Positions 45,142-52,559 of a stretch of DNA of 64,000 nucleotides are shown one piece after another. Where the stretch lies: assembly GCF_002796605.1 (NCBI RefSeq), contig NZ_CP024923.1, positions 372,001 to 436,000 of the forward strand, read 5' to 3'. The position numbers and the translations under genes are program-made. This stretch comes from Sphingomonas psychrotolerans. GTDB lineage: Bacteria; Pseudomonadota; Alphaproteobacteria; Sphingomonadales; Sphingomonadaceae. Under the pieces are notes generated by a model. That model did no database searches and had not been told where the DNA came from. It was given only the letters and a program-made list of their open reading frames with translations. Numbering within the stretch: the stretch's first letter is position 1; each line of letters opens with the position of its first letter.

Positions 45142-45491
45142 ATGTTGACGAAGCGTCTGTCTATTTTCGGCTACGAATCGCCAACCGAATTGCAGTTAAA
45201 TTCGGAGCATGGGACCGACTTCGAATCCAGCGCGGGAGTGTAGATCACCAGCGCGTCTGAGCAGGACGCCGTGGAGTGGGGGTGCACAATCGCGGAGCGC
45301 TTTGTGGCTTGGCTGTTCGAGGGCGAGGGGAAAAACCATATTCCTGGATCGATGGTCAGTTTGCGCACTGGGTCGAGAGCGATCCCACCGTGCTTTCCTC
45401 AGCTAGCGAGCTACCCGCCGTCCCCGTGGACGGGATGCCAGATTTCATGCTGCCGAGAAATGCGGAATGGTACATTTGCATGAAGTATTGA
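45142..45491 (+). pseudogene. Broken hypothetical gene (in-frame stop plus frameshift)
   Basis: One frame reads from ATG 45142 through MLTKRLSIFGYESP and TDFESSAGV, meets TAG at 45241, and continues in the same frame with ITSASEQDAVEWGCTIAERF and FVAWLFEGEGKN. At the G4A5 run (about 45327-45335) the coherent protein shifts to another frame: YSWIDGQFAHWVESDP... to a stop at 45489-45491. Restored, it would be about 116 aa, acidic and Trp-rich, with no signal peptide. I do not recognise the family. The decay fits its place beside an IS remnant. Confidence 0.55.
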
Positions 45492-45506
45492 CGTAGCGAG
45501 AAGTGC

Positions 45507-45964
45507 TTGACTCGACGCTGCCTTTTGGAGGCAGGCTTGAGCCGAGGTGATCTGGCCGAAGCAGAGTGGCGCGTTCTGAATGACTTGCTGCCAATAGACC
45601 CGGAAAACCGTGGCCGAGGCAGGCCGCCGGAACAGAACCGCTCGATTATCAATGGCATCCTCTGGCGGCTTCGGTGCGGCGCTCCCTGCCGCGACGCGCC
45701 TCCCACATACGGCAGTTGGAACACATCTACCGCCGCTTCCGACGCTGGAGCGAAGCCGTCATTCCCGGTCGGTCAAACCGTCGCGTGAAGATCCAGCATG
45801 ACCGGGCGCTCTACAAGCAACGCAATCGCATCGAGCGCATGTTCGGCCAGCTCCAGATCAACCGTGCAATCGCTACCCGCTACGACCAACTGACGAACAG
45901 TTTCCCTGGCATGGTGCATCTCGCGACCGCCAGATATTCGCTCAAGTTTGTCCAGGTCGCCTAG
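45507..45964 (+). mobile_element. IS5-family transposase remnant
   Basis: The N-terminal part reads GDLAEAEWRVLNDLLPIDPENRG and NGILWRLRCGAP in one frame up to YGSWNT; then the match jumps to another frame with HIYRRFRRWSEA. It continues VIPGRSNRRVKIQHDRALYKQRNRIERMFG and ends ATARYSLKFVQVA. These are the start and end of an IS5-group DDE transposase, but the middle with most of the catalytic core is missing. So it is a frameshifted, internally deleted copy. I could not define terminal inverted repeats or target duplications. Confidence 0.85.
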
Positions 45965-45990
45965 GTTCGGGTCCCCTCCCGGCCGTCAGG

Positions 45991-46024
45991 CCCGGTTCCC
46001 GCTCGCTGGGGCCGGGTCCTTTTT
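45991..46024 (+). terminator. Possible intrinsic terminator after IS remnant
   Basis: CCCGG (45991-45995) pairs with CCGGG (46012-46016), with a further three-base CCC/GGG pairing inside, and T5 (46020-46024) follows. It lies just past the transposase remnant and before the convergent mobA gene, so it would stop plus-strand readthrough. Confidence 0.5.
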
Positions 46025-46058
46025 CTTCGGTGCTGCGGCGCCCGTTTGCCGCCACGAT

Positions 46059-46598
46059 TCAAGGACGCGCGCCGCTCTGGAGCGCCGCCAGATCGTCGCG
46101 CGTGTTGATATTGCAGATGCTGGACCCGAACGAGACGGGTGCTGCTTTCGCGGCGCGCACCCAGGCCCGCATCGATCGGTCGGCTTCCTGCTCCAGACGG
46201 GAATGCAAATCGGCCACCAGCGCGCATGGCCAAAGACCGATGACGGGATGCTCGGCGACATAGGCTGACAGTCCACCCTGCGCGAGCCGAAGGAAGAGGT
46301 CGGCCGGCAAGTTCGGCACATCGCAAGGCGCGCTGAGCACCGCCTCGAAACCGGCTTCGCGGCCGTGCTCCAGCGCAGCGCATAGCCCGCCGAGCGGGCC
46401 GAGGCCTGCGGCGGGCCGATCCTCAAGCCGGGGAATATCGGGGTGTATGCGACCGCAGATCACCAGCGCGTCGCAGTCGCGTCGGAGCGCTTCCGCGACA
46501 TGGTCGACCAGCTTGCGGCCGTCCAGCAACGCGTCGGCCTTGTCGCTGCCGAAACGGCGCGAGGCGCCGCCGGCGAGGATGGCGCCGAGCAGTTTCAC
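46059..46598 (-). CDS. mobA: Molybdenum cofactor guanylyltransferase
   Basis: A 179-aa protein that attaches GMP to molybdopterin. The N-terminal nucleotide-binding loop LAGGASRRFGSDKA and the later LGPLGGLCAALE and APCDVPNLP are diagnostic of MobA. Its start overlaps the fdhD stop (ATGA), so the two are coupled. The pair normally supports a molybdenum or tungsten bis-MGD enzyme such as formate dehydrogenase, whose gene is only a fragment here. Confidence 0.92.
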   Translation of the reverse strand: MKLLGAILAGGASRRFGSDKADALLDGRKLVDHVAEALRRDCDALVICGRIHPDIPRLEDRPAAGLGPLGGLCAALEHGREAGFEAVLSAPCDVPNLPADLFLRLAQGGLSAYVAEHPVIGLWPCALVADLHSRLEQEADRSMRAWVRAAKAAPVSFGSSICNINTRDDLAALQSGARP

Positions 46599-47374
46599 GA
46601 GACCGGTCGCAGTAAGGAGTCGGAGCGAGCAAGTACCCGCAGTTCGAGTCTAGCCTCCTTGGCGCGGGCGATCGCCAGCGCTGTAGGTGCGGAGATGGTT
46701 GCCAGCATCGGGCAACCGGAAAGCGCTGCCTTCTCGACCAACTCGTACGAGCAGCGCGACGTGAGCAGCGCGAAGCCGTGATCCCAGCCCATGTGCTCGC
46801 GCAGCATCGCGCCGATGAGCTTGTCGAAGGCGTTGTGGCGGCCGACATCCTCGCGGACACACCGGATCGCGCCCTCCGCGGAGCAGGCCGCGGCCGCATG
46901 CACTGCGTAGGTGGCCGCGCCGAGGGGCTGGGCAGCCGCGAGCGCCTGAAGTGCGGCGAATACCGCCTGATCCTCACCCGCCCAGCGAACTTGCCGTGCA
47001 GGCAAAGGACGCAGCGCCTGCTCGAGGTTCTCGACTCCGCACAAACCGCAGGACGAATCCGCGGTGCGATGCCGGACCCGGTCGTGCAAACGCTCGGCCA
47101 CCCGCGCCGACAATGTCAGGCGCAGCAGCATGCCGCGTTCCACTGCGTGCACTTCGGCGTCGAGCATATCGTCGGCACCATCGATCAACCGTTCGGTCAG
47201 CGCGAAGCCGTAGCCGAGGTCGAGCAGATCGCTCGGGGTGGCCATCAGCACGGCATAGCCCAGGCCGTTGCACTCGATCGCGACGGGGACCTCTTCGGGG
47301 ATCGCGCGCGTCCCCATCTCGACCAGCCCGTCGGCGCCGATCCGTTCGAACTTCAGAGGCAGGGCGCCAGTCAA
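46595..47374 (-). CDS. fdhD: Formate dehydrogenase accessory sulfurtransferase
   Basis: A 259-aa protein that transfers sulfur from IscS to the molybdenum cofactor of formate dehydrogenase. The cysteine motif SSCGLCG, the IREDVGRHNA-like CVREDVGRHNAFDKL, and TSRCSYELVEKAA are diagnostic. It overlaps mobA and the upstream formate-dehydrogenase remnant by 4 nt each. Both accessory genes appear intact, so a working client may exist elsewhere in the genome. Confidence 0.94.
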   Translation of the reverse strand: MTGALPLKFERIGADGLVEMGTRAIPEEVPVAIECNGLGYAVLMATPSDLLDLGYGFALTERLIDGADDMLDAEVHAVERGMLLRLTLSARVAERLHDRVRHRTADSSCGLCGVENLEQALRPLPARQVRWAGEDQAVFAALQALAAAQPLGAATYAVHAAAACSAEGAIRCVREDVGRHNAFDKLIGAMLREHMGWDHGFALLTSRCSYELVEKAALSGCPMLATISAPTALAIARAKEARLELRVLARSDSLLRPVS

Positions 47375-47577
47375 ACGCGGATCCGAACCGGCACCGATTT
47401 GGCGGCGGGGACGTGGCTCTGCTCAGCATGGTGCTCGACCGGCATCAGCACATTCGCCTCGGGATAATAAGCGCCGAGGCAGCCGCGCGGGATATCATAG
47501 GGAGCGACGATCAGGCCCTCGCGCCGGGCCAGAGCAAAGGGCCTGATTTCGGGCTTGTCCGAACGCTGCTTCGCCAT
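47371..47577 (-). pseudogene. C-terminal remnant of YdeP/FdhF-like molybdopterin oxidoreductase
   Basis: A 68-codon frame ending in an ATGA overlap with fdhD. Its sequence (APYDIPRGCLGAYYPEANVL, then KSVPVRIRV at the end) matches the extreme C-terminus of YdeP-type formate-dehydrogenase-like oxidoreductases, where proteins of about 750 aa are usual. No upstream sequence in any frame continues the match. GGAAGGGTAAG precedes ATG 47577, so it may be translated as a short peptide. I read it as the stub left after deletion of the catalytic gene. Confidence 0.65.
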
Positions 47578-47701
47578 GACGCTTACCCTTCCGCCGCCCG
47601 CCTGAACCGGCTTCGAGGAAAATGGTTCGGCGTGCAACGACTTCAAGGAAAATCCGCGCGCCGCGGTCCGTGCCGGGTAAATAACATCGCGGGATCGGAA
47701 C

Positions 47702-47743
47702 CGGAAAGCCGGCTTGCGGTCTGTGCCGGCAAGCAGCTTTCCG
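47702..47743. other. Extended stem-loop between small gene and fdh remnant
   Basis: CGGAAAGC (47702-47709) pairs with GCTTTCCG (47736-47743), and GCTTGC (47712-47717) pairs with GCAAGC (47729-47734), with a small internal loop and an 11-base hairpin loop. A second 6-bp stem, GCGCTG/CAGCGC, follows at 47752-47767. No T-tract is present. Either may end transcription of the small gene at 47781 or be part of the deletion scar. Confidence 0.5.
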
Positions 47744-47780
47744 CTTCACTAGCGCTGCGTGCAGCGCCGACGGGTCGGTG

Positions 47781-47999
47781 TCAGAGCATGCCCATCCGCG
47801 TGGGCGTACGCGTAACCGTACCGGTAATCACTTTCGAACCATAGGCTTTGGCGATGAGCGCGGTGTCGTCCGCGTTGTTCATCACGACGCGGGTGCCGCC
47901 CGAGAGCAACGCCTCGATCGCGCTGATCGGCACCTTGCGCTTGGCGCAGGTGGCGATGACATGGTCTTTCGTCGCCTTGATATTGATCGCTCTGGACAT
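47781..47999 (-). CDS. Small conserved-looking hypothetical protein, 72 aa
   Basis: ATG 47999 is preceded by GGAG at 7-base spacing. The protein, MSRAINIKATKDHVIATCAK onward, is compact and basic, with VPISAIEALLSGGTRVVMNN and AKAYGSKVITGTVTRTP. No signal peptide or TM helix is seen. It resembles small uncharacterised proteins of sphingomonads, from memory. It is a single gene between two hairpins, just downstream of the cold-shock gene on the same strand. Confidence 0.65.
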   Translation of the reverse strand: MSRAINIKATKDHVIATCAKRKVPISAIEALLSGGTRVVMNNADDTALIAKAYGSKVITGTVTRTPTRMGML

Positions 48000-48054
48000 A
48001 GGCGCACTCCGTTCAGGATCCCGGACCGTCCGCGAGGGATGGTCGATCAACAAA

Positions 48055-48086
48055 GTTCGGGCGGGCACTTGCGTACCCGCCCGAAC
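48055..48086 (-). terminator. Intrinsic terminator of cold-shock gene
   Basis: A perfect 11-bp stem (GTTCGGGCGGG / CCCGCCCGAAC) with a 10-base loop is followed on the minus strand by TTTGTTG. It lies 9 bases past the cold-shock stop codon. Confidence 0.8.
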
Positions 48087-48095
48087 CGACAGCCT

Positions 48096-48305
48096 TTAGG
48101 CAGCCTGGAGATTGACAGCCGAAGTCTTGCCGCGGTTGTCCGTCTCGAGTTCGTACGAGACGCGCTGGTCCTTATCGAGGGTATGCATGCCTGCACGCTC
48201 GACCGCGGAGATGTGGACAAAGGCGTCGCCGCCATTGCCGCTCTCGGGCGCGATGAAGCCATAGCCCTTGTCGGCGTTGAAGAATTTCACGGTTCCGGTG
48301 ATCAT
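48096..48305 (-). CDS. Cold-shock domain protein
   Basis: A 69-aa CspA-family protein. RNP1 is KGYGFIAP and RNP2 is AFVHISAVE; the start MITGTVKFFNADKGYGFI matches the usual N-terminus. AAGGATG lies before ATG 48305. Such proteins bind single-stranded RNA and DNA and act as RNA chaperones. The insertion SGNGGDAF between the RNP motifs matches alphaproteobacterial members. It is followed by a strong terminator and is monocistronic. Confidence 0.93.
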   Translation of the reverse strand: MITGTVKFFNADKGYGFIAPESGNGGDAFVHISAVERAGMHTLDKDQRVSYELETDNRGKTSAVNLQAA

Positions 48306-48890
48306 AACGGGCATCCTTGTCCCATGCATGACGGGCATGCGCCAACAGCGGCGCATCCCGGCTTCGGTGAGGCTAGAAAGGGACATAGGGAGGAGCCGAG
48401 GCGGCCCGATATCCGTCGCATGCGACGTCAGCGCTCTTGATATGGGGGAACGTACTGCAAATTGCAAGGGGCATCCGTCCGGGGGCGGATTCACGCAGGG
48501 CCGGCATCGAGAAGCAAAGAAGGGCGGGGGTTGCAGGCTGGCACCACAGGCCGGGTGCACTGCCCGAACCAGGCGGCGGCAGGCTGGGATCGCCATCCGT
48601 CGTTTCTGAGGCCGCCCGACCCGGATGTTGGCGCCGAAACGGATCGGGCGATCGAGCCGGCGGCAGGTCGTGGAGTCAGCGTCGAGATGCCGGAGGTCGC
48701 AGGTCCGAAGGGCGCGGGCGTGGCTGCTCGTGCTCTCACTGCGCTCGAAGAATTGTTCCGTGGAGAAGAATCTGCGCAACGCGCTGGATCAGCCGGCCGA
48801 GCCGGCGCGCGCTCTGCGGCCGGGTTGGGGACGGGACGGTTGTGCCGCTTTGCTCGCCAGGGTGCTGCGCGCCAGCGATCGCGCCGAGGC
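48306..48890. other. Gene-free stretch: cold-shock 5' leader and unassigned sequence
   Basis: The first 100-150 bases probably form the long 5' untranslated leader usual for cold-shock genes; TTGCAATTTGCAGTACG-like AT-rich sequence at about 48449-48468 (minus strand) may be its promoter. The rest, up to the TBDR relic, contains only open frames with atypical Arg-rich composition, and I assign no gene. Confidence 0.4.
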
Positions 48891-49510
48891 GGTGCGGACA
48901 TCGTGGTCTCCGCGATCGGCTACCGGGATGCGGCTGTTCACCTCGATCCGGCCAGCGCGCGGGAGATCACCATCCGCCTCGAAGCGGCGGGTGAAGAGGC
49001 AGCATCGTCGTGGTCGCGCGCCGCGGCTCGCGGCCGTTCAGTCCGCACATATTGAGGTTGCCCGAGATCGTGACCGACGCACGCGCCAATGCCGATGCCG
49101 TGCTCGCCGCCAACGATCTGCCCTCGAGCACCAACGGCGCGGCGAACGCCTCGCTCAGCCTGCGCGTGACGCGGCCGTCGATCAGCCGGCTCTATCTCGA
49201 CGACATTCCAGTGTTCGAGTTCGTCCCTGGCGACAGTCTCGACGGCGCGACGCAAGACGGTTCGATTTTCAACCTCGCCAACACCAAGGACGTCGAGGTC
49301 TATCCATGCTTATACGGCGGTCGTTCCACCGATGGCGGAGCCGCCGATGATCCGCCAATCGACGGGCCGATGTCGTTCCTCGACGTGGCACATCTTCAAG
49401 CCGGACGAACGTCACACGGTCACGTTCACGTTCACGACCAGGAGGGCAGGTGGAACCTGCGCTCGCTTTCCGCCGACGCCGGCGGCTATCGCATCAATCC
49501 GGCAGCGCGT
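48891..49510 (+). pseudogene. TonB-dependent receptor relic (frameshifted, deleted)
   Basis: One frame encodes ADIVVSAIGYRDAAVHLDPA and REITIRLEAAGE, the end of a carboxypeptidase-regulatory-like domain (48894-48992). After a frameshift near 48990, another frame reads VVVARRGSRPFSPH, LPSSTNGAANASLSLRV, RLYLDDIPVF and SIFNLANTKDVEVYP, a plug-domain pattern. Later in that frame comes GRWNLRSLSADAGGYRINPA, a barrel-like piece, with the region between deleted. No complete receptor can be built. The convergent esterase gene overlaps its end. Confidence 0.6.
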
Positions 49511-50646
49511 AGCGCGCCGTCGATGACGCGTTTGACGCTGCTCTCCATACCCAACAGGTCTGACGGGGCTTCGACGCGCTCCGGGCGGCGCGAGTTTTGG
49601 TGCGCCGGATCGATCCCGCTCGGCAGGTCGGTTTCATCCGACCGCTGCGCGAAATGGGGTGCCTGTGCCTGCCTGGCTTGTGTCTCGTCGATCAGCCCCC
49701 AGAAGCGGGCGATGTGCCGCGTGGAGGAAATCCGCGCCTCCAGCATATAGGGGCCTGCCGCTCCGCAGCTATCCGGCCCCGAGGTATTCAGCGGCGTACC
49801 GTGCCCCATGCCGGCGATGCGATATTCCTCGATCACGTCGCGGCCAGTTGCGTCGCGCCAGACGCGGCGGGGAGTGCCGTCGATGCTTTCGGTGCGGCTC
49901 GGCTGCGCGGGAACACCGTGCAGCCCGCGCCATTGCTCGACGATCAGCTCTGCATTGGGCAAGGCGACGGTTGCATCCTTGTCGCCATGCCACACCGACA
50001 CTGTCGGCCATGGACCATCGTGGCTGGACGCCTTGGCGACCAACGCGCCGAGCGCCGCCGCTTCGGGACCGCCATGCCCGCGCATACGATCGAATGCCTC
50101 GGGAACGGAGGCCGCGGTTCCAAAGGGCAGTCCGGCGATGATCGCGCCGCCGGCGAAGACTTCCGGATAGGTTGCCAGCATCGTGGAGGTCATCGCCCCG
50201 CCTGCCGAGAGACCAGTGACATACACGCGCGCAGGATCGAGCCCCTGCGCCGCGATCATCGCGGCGACCATCTGCCGTATCGATAAGGCCTCGCCGGCGT
50301 CGCGGCGGGTGTCTTCGCGATTGAACCAGTTGAAGCAGAGGTTCGGATTGTTGGCGCGCGTCTGCTCCGGAAACAGCAGGGCGAAACCGTGTTCGTCCGC
50401 CAATTGCGACCAGCCCGAGCCCCGATCATAGCCTTCGGCAGTCTGGGTGCAGCCGTGAAGGACGACGACGAGCGCGGCAGCGTCCTTCAAATCGCGCGGA
50501 AGATAATATCGACCACGCAATGCGCCGGGATTGGAGCCGAAGTCGCGCAGGTCCGAGAGGCGATCGCCACCCGGCTGCGGGACCGTGCCGACCGTTCTGG
50601 CACGCAGGGCGCCGAGACGCGTGATGGTGTCGTTCAAGCTTCGCAT
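49486..50646 (-). CDS. PHB depolymerase-family esterase
   Basis: A 386-aa alpha/beta hydrolase. Start ATG 50646 has GGAG 7 bases ahead; ATG 50652 is also possible. VVVLHGCTQTAEGYDRGSGW is the family's oxyanion/N-terminal motif, the nucleophile is the serine in GLSAGGAM, and the late His is in GMGHGTPL. This is the group of LpqC/PhaZ-like and feruloyl-esterase-like enzymes. No signal peptide is visible, so it may be an intracellular esterase or depolymerase. The C-terminal 50 residues after FWGLIDETQ look unconserved and run into the TBDR relic, so the natural end may have been lost. Confidence 0.8.
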   Translation of the reverse strand: MRSLNDTITRLGALRARTVGTVPQPGGDRLSDLRDFGSNPGALRGRYYLPRDLKDAAALVVVLHGCTQTAEGYDRGSGWSQLADEHGFALLFPEQTRANNPNLCFNWFNREDTRRDAGEALSIRQMVAAMIAAQGLDPARVYVTGLSAGGAMTSTMLATYPEVFAGGAIIAGLPFGTAASVPEAFDRMRGHGGPEAAALGALVAKASSHDGPWPTVSVWHGDKDATVALPNAELIVEQWRGLHGVPAQPSRTESIDGTPRRVWRDATGRDVIEEYRIAGMGHGTPLNTSGPDSCGAAGPYMLEARISSTRHIARFWGLIDETQARQAQAPHFAQRSDETDLPSGIDPAHQNSRRPERVEAPSDLLGMESSVKRVIDGALRAAGLMR

Positions 50647-50867
50647 TCGCATTCTCCGGGTCACGGCGAATGCCCTGACGAACTCGCAACAAAAGCCCGT
50701 CGGGGACTTTGCTGCACCGCACAATATCGGGTGCCTGCGGTCCAGCGGCAAGGCGGGCGTGGCGGAAATCGTTCGCAACCGATCAGGGGCAGTCGCGTGC
50801 AGGTCCCGGAGATCGGGTCTGCTCATCGGCGCAGTGCCTCCGGGCACGCGCAGCGGCCCAGATGATA

Positions 50868-50894
50868 GCGCCGGGAGATCCCGTCTCCCGGCGC
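50868..50894 (-). terminator. Stem-loop after outer-membrane protein gene
   Basis: A perfect 11-bp stem, GCGCCGGGAGA / TCTCCCGGCGC, with a 5-base loop lies 8 bases past the minus-strand stop at 50903. There is no T-run, so termination is probable but not certain. Confidence 0.55.
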
Positions 50895-50902
50895 GTATCA
50901 CG

Positions 50903-51508
50903 TCAGAAGTGAGCGATGATTCCCGCGACCGGCTGGAAGCTGTTGAAGTCACCGAAGCTGTTCAGCTCGAGGCGGAAACGGATGCCGGAATTGCCGGTGA
51001 TTCCGCCGAGACCGATTTCCTTCGGACCCACCTCTACGCCGAGCCCGGCAGTGATGTCGTGGAAGTCGCGGCTGTCGTCGCCCAGTGCGTCGAAATTGAC
51101 CCACTGATACCCGGCCTTGCCGTAAATCAGGCCGCTGTCGCCGATACGGAAGCCGGCACGTCCGGCGACGCCATATTCCCAGTCGATCGCGCCCTTGAGT
51201 CCCTTGGTGGCGTTGCCTTCGACACCGACGAACACCGGGCCGAGCGGCACGTTGACGCCGGCGACGCCCTGAACGATCCCGCCATCGAAGTCGCGGCCGC
51301 CGGGGGCTGCGGGAATGCCCGCTGCCGGATGCGAATCGTCGAACTGTTCATAGCCGCCCATGATGCCGAAATAGGGTTCGATGCCGAAGCCGGGTGACCC
51401 GTCGGGTGCTTCGCCGGCCGCGACGTTCGCGTCCGAGACGCTGTCCTGCGCGAAAGCTGCAGTCGGGAGCGCCGCGGCGAAAGCCGCGACGGTGATGAGA
51501 ATACGCAT
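50903..51508 (-). CDS. Outer-membrane beta-barrel protein
   Basis: A 201-aa protein with signal peptide MRILITVAAFAAALPTAAFAQ. The mature part alternates polar and hydrophobic residues in beta-strand style (GFGIEPYFGIMGGYEQF, VFVGVEGNATKG, YGVAGRAGFRIGDSGLIYGKAGYQWV) and ends with the aromatic residue of GIIAHF. This fits a small eight-stranded opacity/OmpW-like barrel. Function is unknown; similar proteins serve in adhesion or envelope stability. It is monocistronic with a stem-loop downstream. Confidence 0.82.
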   Translation of the reverse strand: MRILITVAAFAAALPTAAFAQDSVSDANVAAGEAPDGSPGFGIEPYFGIMGGYEQFDDSHPAAGIPAAPGGRDFDGGIVQGVAGVNVPLGPVFVGVEGNATKGLKGAIDWEYGVAGRAGFRIGDSGLIYGKAGYQWVNFDALGDDSRDFHDITAGLGVEVGPKEIGLGGITGNSGIRFRLELNSFGDFNSFQPVAGIIAHF

Positions 51509-51851
51509 TTTTGGGAAAACCTCGTAACGCTGTTTCTGTACTCCCGATGTCGCCCGGATACGCTGGGCTCACGCGACATCGGTCCGTGCAGAAGAGACGA
51601 GCGACGTCTTTGTTGCACTGCAACCCAAACTTACGGAATTTGCCGATTCTGCCGTGACTTAAATGTCACTGCTCACTGACGGGCGCGCCAAGGCGCGGCA
51701 GGCCACCCTCGATCGGTTCGGGAGGAACCCGATCCACGCGGAGCGCCGGAGGGCCGTCGCGGGCACGCGCCGGAGCGCAGCACGCGCATTGTCGCGCCGC
51801 CGGGGCCTTGGTGCGCGCGGCGACGGCTCGCCTATCTCTCCGATTCATGCC
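51509..51851. other. Gene-free stretch upstream of barrel gene
   Basis: It probably holds the promoter of the barrel gene. The only notable element is the inverted repeat GTGAC-N6-GTCAC at 51654-51669 in a locally AT-rich spot. I see no convincing gene; the open frames are Arg-rich and unlike neighbouring proteins. Confidence 0.4.
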
Positions 51852-52049
51852 TCAGCCGCGGGCACCGCGGAGCGTGTTGAGCAGCGCCATTGCCGCGATG
51901 CCGACAAAGGCGGCGCTGGTCCACGGCCGCGCCTTCGCGAAGTTCCTGGCCTTTTCGCCAAGCGGCGCATTGCCCGAAAAGTGCGTGCGGAAATCGTCGG
52001 TGAGCGCGGTCTTACGCGTGGGTGTCGGGGTGGCGATCGTCTCGGTCAT
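51852..52049 (-). CDS. Small membrane protein, 65 aa
   Basis: ATG 52049 has GGAG at 7-base spacing. The N-terminal half is polar (TPTPTRKTALTDDFRTHFSG), then a basic segment (KARNFAKARPW) and one TM helix (TSAAFVGIAAMALLNTL) with an Arg-rich end. The shape recalls ElaB/YqjD-type ribosome- or membrane-anchored stress proteins, but I cannot confirm the family. It stands alone. Confidence 0.65.
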   Translation of the reverse strand: MTETIATPTPTRKTALTDDFRTHFSGNAPLGEKARNFAKARPWTSAAFVGIAAMALLNTLRGARG

Positions 52050-52559
52050 GGCAATCTCCGTTATAGCGCAGGAGCGCGTCGTTCGGCTGCCTCAACGCGC
52101 ATGCGCGGCGGGCGCTCCACCCAGAAGGAAAAATCGGTCCGGCGGGGTGGCCCGCAGGGCGCCAGCACCCAAATCGCGGCCTCGGCTCCAGCCAAGACGC
52201 GGACCGGCGATACTCCACCGAGGGGTCCTTATGCGTCGCGGAGGCGGGTTACTCTTAAGATTAAATAATAAAGACACGCCAAGAGAAGTTGTAGACAATT
52301 TGTAATATTATTTCGGAGATGGGGTTTCTGGAAATAAATGATCTGGACGCGAGCCGAAGGTCGTAATATCCTCTTGACCTTATCCTGCGCGAGTCGATGG
52401 AGCGGGCTTGCTTCTTGCAGCCCGGCCTGTGTTTAGTCGCGCCAAGGGACGGCTGGATACTGATACAGCATAGTCCCGTTGGTCGATTCCGCCGCTGCGG
52501 AGTTCGCCAGCTTCAGAGCCAAGGTCGCAGATTGTAACGCGTGCAGCCTGGGGAGTGGC
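52050..52559. other. Gene-free region with AT-rich island upstream of SARP gene
   Basis: Bases about 52250-52380 are clearly AT-rich in a GC-rich genome, with AGATTAAATAATAAAG and overlapping TTGT/ACAA arms at 52289-52304 followed by AATATTATTT. It is the probable promoter region for the SARP regulator at 52560 and may mark the border of an acquired locus. I see no gene in it. Confidence 0.45.

Noticed and set aside
51654..51669. GTGAC-N6-GTCAC as a CRP site
   Set aside because: Its TGA/TCA spacing is two bases longer than the CRP consensus; listed only as an inverted repeat.
51663..52268. Plus-strand open frame of 201 codons
   Set aside because: It is Arg-rich, has no ribosome-binding site and overlaps the better-supported 65-aa minus-strand gene.
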